This document shows positions 1 through 5,563 of a stretch of DNA of 6,044 bases, piece by piece. This stretch comes from Cytophagales bacterium. GTDB lineage: Bacteria > Bacteroidota > Bacteroidia > Cytophagales > ES-bin-26. The stretch spans positions 1-6,044 of the forward strand of contig JACMKY010000304.1 of NCBI GenBank assembly GCA_014379925.1, read 5' to 3'. The position numbers and the translations under genes were made by a program. Within the stretch, counting starts at the first letter, position 1. Each line of letters begins with the position of its first letter. The notes under the pieces were generated by a model, which saw only the letters and a program-made list of their open reading frames with translations, did no database searches and was not told the DNA's origin.

Positions 1-2
1 GG

Positions 3-1796
3 ACGACCGCTGACCTGAAGGAGCGGCAAGCCGAGTACGAGCGACGCTACGGACGATATGCAGGCCTACCACAACCCGAACTGACGGCGACCAAACTGCG
101 AATTGAAATCTATCCCGACCAGCGGGCGGTGGAGATCCGCGGGTCCCACCGTTTGATAAACCTAAACTCCCTGCCGATCGACTCGATCCACGTGGCCACT
201 GCGTTGGGTGTGGAGACGCGAGTACTAAGCTTCGACCGAACGGCCAGGCTAGCGGTCGACGACGACGAATATGGCTACCGTATCTACGCCCTGGATAGAC
301 CACTCGAACCCGGCGATACGCTGCAACTCAACTTCGAAGTGCGTGTCGAGCGCCGTGGCTTTAGCAACCGCGGGGTTGACCCGGCGTTGGCAGAGAACGG
401 GAGCTACTTCACCAGTGAGACTTGGTTCCCATTCGTCGGCTATCAGCGACGTCGTGAACTCATCAGTGGTGCAGACCGGCGGACGCATGGGCTTGAACCG
501 CGCCCGGTGATTGCCTCGCTCTACGACACCGAAGGGCACGCGCCCGCGTCGCGCGGCGGGGGCATCGCGTTCGAGGCGGTGATGGGGACGAACAAGGACC
601 AGGTCGCCGTCGCGCCGGGAGCCTTACGACGGACGTGGACCAAAGGCGGCCGAAGCTACTTTCACTATTCTACCGATGCCCCAATCGGGGGCGAGTGGGC
701 CTTTTTCTCTGCCGACTACGCAGTGCACGAAGGACAGTGGAATAATCCCGACGGGTCAGGGCAAGTTGTCGCGATCCGGATTTACCATCACCCGAAACAC
801 ACCGCGCACCTGAACCGCGTGGCGCGAAGTGCGCAGGCCTCACTCGATTACTACACGGAGCAATTTGGTCCTTATCCGTACGGCCATATCAGCCTGGTCG
901 AGCATCCCGGTGGCTCTGGCACCGGGGGGCACGCCGATGCCAGTATGATCTCCTATGGACAGGGCTTCGCGTACTGGATTCCGAAGGACGATCCGGGCAG
1001 CCTCGATTTCCCCTACTTCGTGATGGCGCATGAGATAGCGCACCAGTGGACTCTCCCCTATGCACTTGTCGAGGGCTTGTCATTTCTTAGCGAGGGGCTC
1101 GCAACGTACGCTGCGATACAGGTAGTAAAAGCGTCACGCGGTGAGGAGCAGCTTCGGCGCCTTATGTACCAACTGCGGGAACACCATCCCTTCGCGCCGA
1201 TACGCCGTGGTGAGCCCTTGCTCCGGGCACTTGATCGTTACCTCGCCTATCGCAGGGGTCCCTTCGCGATGTACGCCTTGAGCGAGTACATCGGTCCTAA
1301 TCGGGTGAATGATGCACTTCGGCGATTAATTAAAAAGCACGATTTACCCGATGCTCCCCCTGCGACAACGCTCGATCTGTATCGCGAGCTGCAGGCTGTC
1401 ACACCGGACTCGCTAAAGTACCTGCTGCACGATCTGTTTGAGGTAAATACGTACTGGGAGCTCAAGACGGAGCGCGCTACGGCGAAGCAGACCGATGCCG
1501 GCACCTGGGAAGTCACCCTCGATGTGCGGGCGCGTAAAACAGTGTACGACAGCGCGGGCGTTGTGACGGAGCCGCCGATGGATGAGTGGGTGCAGATTGG
1601 GGTGTTCGCCCACGCCAAGAATGGCGACGAACTGAGCGAACCGCTCCACGTGCAAATGCACCGCATCCGCTCCGGCGAGCAGACGATCACGGTGCCGGTG
1701 CCGGGCAAGCCTGCTCGGGCAGGCATTGATCCGTACCGCTTGCTCGATTGGGAGGAGGGCCGTGGTGATAACATCGAGGACGTCAAAATTGAGTGA
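3..1796 (+). CDS. M1-family zinc metallopeptidase domain protein, 5'-partial (probable C-terminal half of an ABC permease/M1 fusion)
   Basis: The frame is open from base 3 to the TGA at 1794-1796 (597 residues seen), so the start lies outside the window; the GTG at 129 is internal. Seen: an N-terminal beta-rich part (TKLRIEIYPDQRAVEIRG, from about residue 32), then a catalytic part with the zinc motif HEIAH at residues 343-347 (bases 1029-1043) followed by QW. The likely third zinc ligand is Glu364 in FLSEGLATY. A glycine-rich GTGGHADASM segment near residue 309 lies where M1 enzymes usually carry GxMEN. The C-terminus is a beta-rich tail ending in AGIDPYRLLDWEEGRGDN. Known: M1 enzymes cleave N-terminal residues from peptides using one zinc ion. 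The leading segment (YERRYGRYAGLPQPELTATKL) and the tail resemble Bacteroidota and related proteins in which an ABC-2 membrane permease is fused to an M1 domain; that is recognition from memory. The permease half is not visible. The Glu lies 16 residues after HEXXH rather than the textbook 18. Substrate is unknown. Confidence 0.86.
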   Translation, partial: TTADLKERQAEYERRYGRYAGLPQPELTATKLRIEIYPDQRAVEIRGSHRLINLNSLPIDSIHVATALGVETRVLSFDRTARLAVDDDEYGYRIYALDRPLEPGDTLQLNFEVRVERRGFSNRGVDPALAENGSYFTSETWFPFVGYQRRRELISGADRRTHGLEPRPVIASLYDTEGHAPASRGGGIAFEAVMGTNKDQVAVAPGALRRTWTKGGRSYFHYSTDAPIGGEWAFFSADYAVHEGQWNNPDGSGQVVAIRIYHHPKHTAHLNRVARSAQASLDYYTEQFGPYPYGHISLVEHPGGSGTGGHADASMISYGQGFAYWIPKDDPGSLDFPYFVMAHEIAHQWTLPYALVEGLSFLSEGLATYAAIQVVKASRGEEQLRRLMYQLREHHPFAPIRRGEPLLRALDRYLAYRRGPFAMYALSEYIGPNRVNDALRRLIKKHDLPDAPPATTLDLYRELQAVTPDSLKYLLHDLFEVNTYWELKTERATAKQTDAGTWEVTLDVRARKTVYDSAGVVTEPPMDEWVQIGVFAHAKNGDELSEPLHVQMHRIRSGEQTITVPVPGKPARAGIDPYRLLDWEEGRGDNIEDVKIE

Positions 1797-1921
1797 TGTA
1801 ACTAGTCAATGTGGGTAACTTGAAGTCAACAATTGTGAGCACACCGGCCGATTCGTTTTATAACAAATTCTCCTTGTTTTATCTTTTGGTTGATGTTTTC
1901 CTGAGACCTCAAAAGAATGTG
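1797..1921. other. Intergenic region downstream of the M1 peptidase gene
   Basis: This is AT-richer non-coding sequence between the M1 stop codon and the IS630 tail remnant. It holds the first copy of a 12-bp direct repeat (1821-1832) and an 8-bp sequence CTGAGACC (1901-1908) that recurs inverted at 3366-3373. I see no strong GC-rich hairpin followed by a T-run, so the terminator of the M1 transcript is not identified. Confidence 0.6.
1821..1832 (+). repeat. 12-bp direct repeat, copy 1 (TGAAGTCAACAA)
   Basis: The identical 12-mer occurs at 1930-1941, 109 bp downstream in the same orientation. Two such copies so close together are unlikely by chance in a stretch this short. It could mark a small duplication or the footprint of an insertion/deletion at the edge of the transposon scar. 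Confidence 0.7.
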
Positions 1922-1958
1922 CTATTCAATGAAGTCAACAAGTTGCCCGATGGCAATA
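1922..1958 (-). pseudogene. IS630-type transposase, detached 3' tail (proposed)
   Basis: If the IS5-type element (1959-3125) and one copy of its TA target duplication are removed, the IS630 reading frame that enters the element on its right side continues in frame here. The restored codons read AAYPYN then IAIGQLVDFIE and end at a TAG (bases 1922-1924, minus strand). Staying open for 11 codons is weak evidence alone, but the frame, the TA duplication and the position all agree. I do not recognise these last residues as a conserved motif, so the join is inference. Confidence 0.5.
1930..1941 (+). repeat. 12-bp direct repeat, copy 2 (TGAAGTCAACAA)
   Basis: Second copy of the 12-mer at 1821-1832. 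It lies inside the proposed detached 3' tail of the IS630 transposase, just outside the left end of the IS5-type element. Its last eight bases (GTCAACAA, 1934-1941) also occur as the reverse complement at 1969-1976, inside the element's left end. Confidence 0.7.
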
Positions 1959-1975
1959 GACTTGTTGTTTGTTGA
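1959..1975 (+). repeat. IS5-type element, left terminal inverted repeat
   Basis: The sequence GACTTGTTGTTTGTTGA pairs with the right end at 3109-3125, with mismatches at the 11th and 16th positions. It lies immediately beside the flanking TA at 1957-1958. The transposase orfB stop codon is only a few bases inside it. Confidence 0.8.
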
Positions 1976-1978
1976 CGG

Positions 1979-2560
1979 TCAATGCATTAACCAGATAACA
2001 ATCGGTTTCAGGGGCGGTTGAGTTAACTTGTAATTCCAGAGTGCGGCGCACGTTTCGGTGAGCTGATCAATAAAGGGAATCGATTTCAAGTGAATCGTTT
2101 GGCTAATAATACTTTCATTCCACCGATTGCGTCGGTCGGCACGGTCGGACGGCCGATGCCGCCGCCCTTCGTTTACGAACGCTGCGAAAGCAGCCAGGTG
2201 CCGATGCGGTTCAACGGCGATACGCATTTGACTTATGCGTTTGTTAAAGCATTTCTTCAACTCCAGCAAATCGGCTCCAGCAGGTAACTTATCGTGCGCC
2301 TTCTTTTTGATCGGAATAAATACGTTTGTTATCGAATAATCTTTTTCTAAACCTTCCGAAGGAACGCTGCGAACAGCAGCCCAGAGATAGCCCAAATCCA
2401 CTAGCACGCTTCTTCCTTCAAACCACTGCGAGCAAGGATCAAATTCTTTTTTCAACAGACCGTAGTCATGGTGGCGACCGAAAGCGGTTTTCCCCAAATA
2501 CAGAATCCACTTGGAAGCGTTGCTAATCACGGTATTCTTTAGGCGATGAGCTTTTTTTTT
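1979..2560 (-). pseudogene. IS5-family transposase orfB (C-terminal DDE part), probably inactivated
   Basis: This frame is joined to orfA by -1 slippage at the A-run 2552-2560, giving SGKKKAHRLKNTVIS, after which comes the family segment ILYLGKTAFGRHHDYG. The second catalytic Asp is in SVLVDLGYL and the Glu is in RIAVE. In relatives that Glu is followed by H-AIGGMK. Here AIGGMKVLLAKRFT is encoded, but in another frame and about 79 bases later (bases 2089-2133). The original frame resumes at LKSIPFIDQLTETCAALWNYKL. The simplest reading is a GC-rich insertion of net about 76 bp directly after the catalytic Glu codon, plus a second small indel near base 2090 that restores the frame. The resulting protein has about 25 foreign residues in its active-site helix. 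It could alternatively be a divergent longer subfamily, but the out-of-frame AIGGMK argues against that. The last codon is at base 1982, next to the left terminal repeat. Confidence 0.72.
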
Positions 2561-3039
2561 CCACTGTACCGCTCTTTCTGATCTTTTTGTTTACTAGGAC
2601 ATTGTACAGGTATTTCGACGGTCCGCCGCGCGGTGGCATCGATCAACAAGTCCTTCCCCTTTCGGAAGTACTGTTCAAATTCGGCTACCGTTTTGAAATC
2701 CCTTTTAGGAACCACGCCTAGCTGCCGCAAGGCCAGTTTCAAAATAGCTAAACTGCTTTCAAAATTACGCTTGGCTACGGAAGCATCCGTACCATAAATA
2801 CAGCCTAGTACATCATAAGTCAAAGCGTTCTTAAGCTGGAATAAAACAAAGAAAAGCATTTCTTCGTGGGTAGATAAAACCGCGCGGGCAGAGAGGTTTT
2901 CTAATTTCTTTTTGAGAGCCATTTCGTGTTTTTGCTCGTAGCTTTGAGCAAATACTTCCTTCAAATTTTGGAAGGCAGTCAGAGAGAGACCGGTCGTGGC
3001 GCGCATTTGCCGGTCGCTGCGTACGTTGGCGTAAAGCAT
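2539..3039 (-). CDS. IS5-family transposase orfA (N-terminal part)
   Basis: This is a 166-residue protein starting at the ATG at 3039. The N-terminal part (TGLSLTAFQNLKEVFAQSY, then a lysine-rich stretch, then LSTHEEMLFFVLFQLKNALTYDVLG) matches the helix-turn-helix region that precedes the DDE_4 nuclease in this family; it should bind the element's ends. The first catalytic Asp is in LLIDATARRTVEIPVQ near the C-terminus. The frame ends in SGKKKLIA with TAA at 2539-2541. Codons GGA AAA AAA AAG contain an A_AAA_AAG heptamer, so -1 slippage joins it to orfB; the un-shifted product would lack the second Asp and the Glu. It has its own promoter upstream. The start is chosen because it is the first ATG after that promoter in this frame. 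OrfA itself looks undamaged. Confidence 0.82.
   Translation of the reverse strand: MLYANVRSDRQMRATTGLSLTAFQNLKEVFAQSYEQKHEMALKKKLENLSARAVLSTHEEMLFFVLFQLKNALTYDVLGCIYGTDASVAKRNFESSLAILKLALRQLGVVPKRDFKTVAEFEQYFRKGKDLLIDATARRTVEIPVQCPSKQKDQKERYSGKKKLIA
2551..2560 (-). promoter_or_regulatory. Slippery A-run (A9 followed by G) for -1 frameshifting between orfA and orfB
   Basis: On the minus strand nine A residues are followed by G, and in the orfA frame the codons are AAA AAA AAG, which contain the heptamer A_AAA_AAG. A -1 slip gives KKKAH, the expected continuation into orfB. Known: this heptamer drives translational frameshifting in several IS families, and long A-runs can also slip during transcription. 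I see no obvious stimulatory hairpin just downstream. Confidence 0.75.
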
Positions 3040-3060
3040 AGAAGAAGGCGTTTTCAGCTA

Positions 3061-3091
3061 CAAAGATAGACACGAACGCATTATTTCAAAA
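3061..3091 (-). promoter_or_regulatory. Bacteroidetes-type promoter for the IS5 transposase
   Basis: On the minus strand, TTTTG (3091-3087) is followed after 18 bases by TATCTTTG (3068-3061), matching the phylum's -33 TTG and -7 TAnnTTTG consensus. The -7 box ends 21 bases before the orfA ATG at 3039, which suits a short leader. It lies inside the element, so the transposase carries its own promoter. Confidence 0.65.
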
Positions 3092-3108
3092 GTCTGACTG
3101 TAAGCTTT

Positions 3109-3125
3109 TTAACAGACAACAAGTC
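3109..3125 (-). repeat. IS5-type element, right terminal inverted repeat
   Basis: Read on the minus strand this is GACTTGTTGTCTGTTAA, matching 15 of 17 positions of the left end. The flanking TA is at 3126-3127. The IS630 reading frame runs into this repeat and meets a stop codon (TAA, bases 3109-3111) inside it, so the last few codons of that frame are supplied by the inserted element. Confidence 0.8.
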
Positions 3126-3333
3126 TATTATAAGGGTAAGCAGCCAATTGACGTACTCGTTCGGGCTGCTCAAAGTAAGTCTTCAAGACTCTTTCCACAC
3201 ACTCTTGGGCTGCCAGTAAGGTCTGGAACACCCGGGACTTCATTTGACGGCGAAGTTTCTGGAAGAAGCGTTCGACGGGGTTCAACTCCGGGCAAGCCGT
3301 TGGCAGATGCAGCAAGGTTAGAGGTAGGACTGG
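3109..3333 (-). pseudogene. IS630-type transposase, C-terminal remnant
   Basis: The frame opens just after a TGA at 3334-3336 and reads LTLLHLPTACPELNPVERFFQKLRRQMKS and onward. This matches the C-terminal end of IS630/Tc1-mariner DDE_3 transposases, where the Glu in PELNPVE (codon 3271-3273) is the third catalytic acidic residue. It then runs ERVLKTYFEQPERVRQLAAYPYN and enters the right end of the IS5-type element, stopping at 3109. The N-terminal DNA-binding region and both catalytic Asp residues are absent. The gene was therefore already 5'-truncated or internally deleted, and its 3' tip was displaced by the IS5 insertion. There is no start codon worth proposing and the remnant is non-functional. 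Its right edge lies about 40 bp from the stop codon of the serine protease gene. Confidence 0.8.
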
Positions 3334-3376
3334 TCAGTGGGGTAGTAGTACGTGGTACTCAAATCGGTCTCAGAAT

Positions 3377-4942
3377 TTATTTCACGATCATCAACCGTTT
3401 GCTTTCTATAAAAGACGAGGTTTGCAGGGTATATAGGTAGACACCGGCGGGCCGCCCACCCGCGTCAAACACCACGGTGTGTTCACCCGCCTCCCGGTGC
3501 CCGTTGACCAGCGTGGCCACTTCCTGGCCCAGCAGGTTAGTGACCCAAAGTCGGACCGAGCCCGCCTCAGCCAGGCGGTATCCGATGGTGGTGGCCCCGA
3601 AGGGATTGGGAGAGGCGGTCAGTAGCGCGCTGGTCGGCTTTTCCCCGGCAGCGGCCGGGTTGGATTCCGTAACCGGCTCCGAATCCGGCTCCTGGGCGGA
3701 TAAACGGGCGGGAGCAGTGCAGGGAACGATGTTGAACGCCACCGTAGCCCCGGCCCGCACTTCGAAACCGGGGGTTAGCGTGATTTCACTGTTGGCGTTG
3801 AAGACGAAGTCGGCTCCCGGAAATACTACCAACTGTGGCTCGTTGGCTGCATTTAAGCTACCGGCCGTAATCCGGTTAGCCGAACGGATGACAATGCGGT
3901 TTTGCGGTTGGTAGTCGCGGGCCGGGAAGTACCGGCCAGTCAGATTCAGGTCCGGGTAGCAATTGATTTGCCGACCGGGCACGCCGAAGATGAGGCGGTT
4001 GTCGGGGTTGAGGGCGCTCCGCACGGCCCCCGAACGATTCCAGAACGTGCTCAGCCGACCGTGAAAAACTGCCGCCGGGAACTCACAGGTGCCTGCCCCC
4101 CCGCTCAGGGCCCCGATGATGCGGGCGTTGCTGTTGAAGAGCGGGGAGCCGGAAAAGCCCTGCTCGATGGCCCCGTCGTTCCAGAACGCCGTCAACCAGA
4201 AGGGGGACTCGGTATAGGAGCAGATCGTTTCGGTACGCATCCGAATGCCGAACAGCCGTACGAAGCCGTCCACCACTTTGGTGACCACGTGGCAACCATA
4301 GTTGGTTTGCGTCGTGGTGGAAAAGGTCTGGGATATCTTCTTGATGTCAGTCTCCGGGTGATGGATGGCGTAATTGGGTAACTGCGTGCCTTGTCCGTAG
4401 GCAACGCTCCAACCGGCGAAGTAGGGGTTGAAGTGCGGCGGAATGGGGTCCAGGATTTCGATCATGGCCATATCACCCAAGCCCATCTCATCTACCAGGC
4501 GAACCCGGCTCTGATGTTCATAGCGCACATCAAAGGCATCACCAACCCGGGTGTTGCCAATAAAAAAATTTCCTCGATTGTCGTGAGGAACGCTGCTTGC
4601 CAGACAATCGGGGCTCTGGTAGTTGAAGATGAACCGCCACTGTATATTGAAGTTCCCGCCATCGATACAATGTTTGGCCGTGAGAAGATATTGCCGTAGA
4701 CGATCCTGGGGTACATCCTGGTTGATCAGGGCACCGGTGCAACTGGCCTCTTGATTGAGTGCCCGGGAAAAGAGCACCACGGCCCGTTTTGAGTTGTCTA
4801 AGGCGGGCGGCCAGCGGTCGCAATGGACGTTGTTCTCGACAAGACATTCCCCCGAATCGAGGTAGTCCTGGGCCCATCCAACCTCGGGCAATAGCCACCC
4901 GTGGAGCAGATAAAGCAAAAGGAAGCGTCTAGTCTTTTTCAT
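3377..4942 (-). CDS. Secreted trypsin-like serine endopeptidase with T9SS sorting domain (lysyl-endopeptidase-like)
   Basis: This is a 521-residue protein from the ATG at 4942, chosen over an in-frame start at 5011 because it gives a clean signal peptide (MKKTRRFLLLYLLHGWLLPE, cleavage near AQ at 24-25) and a 10-bp gap from the previous gene. The chymotrypsin-fold triad is visible: His91 in LLTAKHC, Asp157 in GLGDMAM, Ser264 in QGFSGSPLF. SCTGALIN and AKHC give the usual Cys68-Cys92 disulfide. The GSP motif and GALSGGAGTC followed by GRLSTFW resemble bacterial lysyl endopeptidases. Cleavage specificity cannot be fixed from sequence alone. Residues about 335-408 (ITAGSLNA to ITLTPGFEVRAGA) look like a 3-coathanger-type beta region. 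A Pro/Glu-rich linker follows. Residues about 443-521 (ASPNPFGATTIGYRL to GVYLYTLQTSS) form a type A Por sorting domain, so export is by Sec, then type IX secretion to the surface or medium. It is probably the last gene of a three-gene operon. Confidence 0.9.
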   Translation of the reverse strand: MKKTRRFLLLYLLHGWLLPEVGWAQDYLDSGECLVENNVHCDRWPPALDNSKRAVVLFSRALNQEASCTGALINQDVPQDRLRQYLLTAKHCIDGGNFNIQWRFIFNYQSPDCLASSVPHDNRGNFFIGNTRVGDAFDVRYEHQSRVRLVDEMGLGDMAMIEILDPIPPHFNPYFAGWSVAYGQGTQLPNYAIHHPETDIKKISQTFSTTTQTNYGCHVVTKVVDGFVRLFGIRMRTETICSYTESPFWLTAFWNDGAIEQGFSGSPLFNSNARIIGALSGGAGTCEFPAAVFHGRLSTFWNRSGAVRSALNPDNRLIFGVPGRQINCYPDLNLTGRYFPARDYQPQNRIVIRSANRITAGSLNAANEPQLVVFPGADFVFNANSEITLTPGFEVRAGATVAFNIVPCTAPARLSAQEPDSEPVTESNPAAAGEKPTSALLTASPNPFGATTIGYRLAEAGSVRLWVTNLLGQEVATLVNGHREAGEHTVVFDAGGRPAGVYLYTLQTSSFIESKRLMIVK

Positions 4943-4952
4943 GGCAGCGTAT

Positions 4953-5555
4953 TTATTGGTGGTGATAGGTGATAAGGTTGTACACCGATCCGCCCCCTTC
5001 CCGGCGGACAAGGCCCACCTGACGGGCCCAATAGAAGACTATCCCGGGTCGTAGGGAGGAACTTTCGAGTCGAACCACCTGGCGATAGACTGTTCCCTTC
5101 ACAGTCAGTTCTTCCCGCACGGAAAGACCTGGTAAAGACACCACGAACCTTCCGTCCCGGATTTGAAAAGACCCGTAAGAGCCGCCGGTTGCCGCTCCAA
5201 CGGAGGCACCCGTATCATTTCCGTAGCCATTGGCCCTGACACGGATTCCAGCGCGCTCATCGGTGGTATCGCTCACCAGTCGATAGTATATACCCTCCCC
5301 GTACTCGCACCCGCCCTCTCCGAAGTCGCTATAGTTTCTGGCGTAATCCACCAGGAAGAGGGTATCGCGGCGGGCGGTGAGGGAGTCTTCGTAGACCCAG
5401 TAGCTGCCGTTGCCGTAGGCGGCAAAGTAGGCGGTGAAGGCCGAATCGACGGGAGCCAGGTAGTTGCGTTTGCGTTCCGGGCAGGGCCGGTGGCAAGCCG
5501 CCAGCCCGACGGCCAGCGTGACCAGCCGCCAGACGGAATGGAAGAGGTTTCTCAT
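4953..5555 (-). CDS. Predicted lipoprotein of unknown function
   Basis: This is a 200-residue protein starting at the ATG at 5555. The N-terminus MRNLFHSVWRLVTLAVGLAAC has a basic start, a hydrophobic core and a lipobox (L18-A-A-C21), so it should be lipidated at Cys21. The frame is open further upstream to 5672, but that extension overlaps the previous gene and would bury the lipobox. The mature part is beta-rich: GNGSYWVYEDSLTARRDTLF, a cysteine in GGCEYGEG, a Gly-rich stretch near residues 130-145, and a final FYWARQVGLVRREGGG. Short Bacteroidota lipoproteins often show a similar 'GSYWVYxD' opening and 'YYxxxVGLV' ending, which is recognition from memory and implies no function. The TGA of the previous gene lies 8 bases before the start and the protease ATG 10 bases after the stop, so co-transcription is likely. 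It could be a partner or accessory of the secreted protease. Confidence 0.8.
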   Translation of the reverse strand: MRNLFHSVWRLVTLAVGLAACHRPCPERKRNYLAPVDSAFTAYFAAYGNGSYWVYEDSLTARRDTLFLVDYARNYSDFGEGGCEYGEGIYYRLVSDTTDERAGIRVRANGYGNDTGASVGAATGGSYGSFQIRDGRFVVSLPGLSVREELTVKGTVYRQVVRLESSSLRPGIVFYWARQVGLVRREGGGSVYNLITYHHQ

Positions 5556-5563
5556 TGCCGAGG

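Larger units (their letters stand above)
1959..3125 (-). mobile_element. IS5-family insertion sequence (IS427-like features), about 1167 bp, inserted in an IS630 remnant
   Basis: The ends are 17-bp terminal inverted repeats: GACTTGTTGTTTGTTGA at 1959-1975, and GACTTGTTGTCTGTTAA read on the minus strand from 3125 to 3109, matching at 15 of 17 positions. A TA dinucleotide flanks each end (1957-1958 and 3126-3127), consistent with a 2-bp target duplication. Between them lie two minus-strand frames that together make one DDE transposase of IS5 type (Asp, Asp, Glu all visible). Known: the IS427 group of IS5 commonly uses a TA target and a two-frame transposase. The element is AT-richer than both flanks. 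The orfB damage described below suggests it cannot move by itself. Exact ends could be off by one or two bases, because the match extends outward through the palindromic TA. Confidence 0.8.

Noticed and set aside
1247..1786. Minus-strand open frame of about 180 codons under the M1 gene
   Set aside because: Ser/Arg-rich shadow translation of a GC-rich coding strand; the plus strand has the zinc motif and family match.
1883..1915. Possible terminator stem CTTTTG...CAAAAG downstream of the M1 gene
   Set aside because: The stem is only six AT-rich base pairs with a loop of more than 20 bases and no T-run after it.
2090..2287. Plus-strand open frame within the IS5-type element
   Set aside because: It covers orfB and its GC-rich insertion with no start context or family match. 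The minus strand has the transposase motifs.
3347..3359. Small hairpin AGTAC-GTG-GTACT downstream of the protease stop codon
   Set aside because: A five-base-pair stem with no following T-run is too weak to call a terminator.
3477..4699. Plus-strand open frames antisense to the protease gene
   Set aside because: They have low-complexity, composition-driven translations with no recognisable motif. The minus strand encodes a clear multi-domain protease.
4943..5011. Longer start for the serine protease at 5011
   Set aside because: It would overlap the lipoprotein gene and place 23 polar residues ahead of a good Sec signal peptide.
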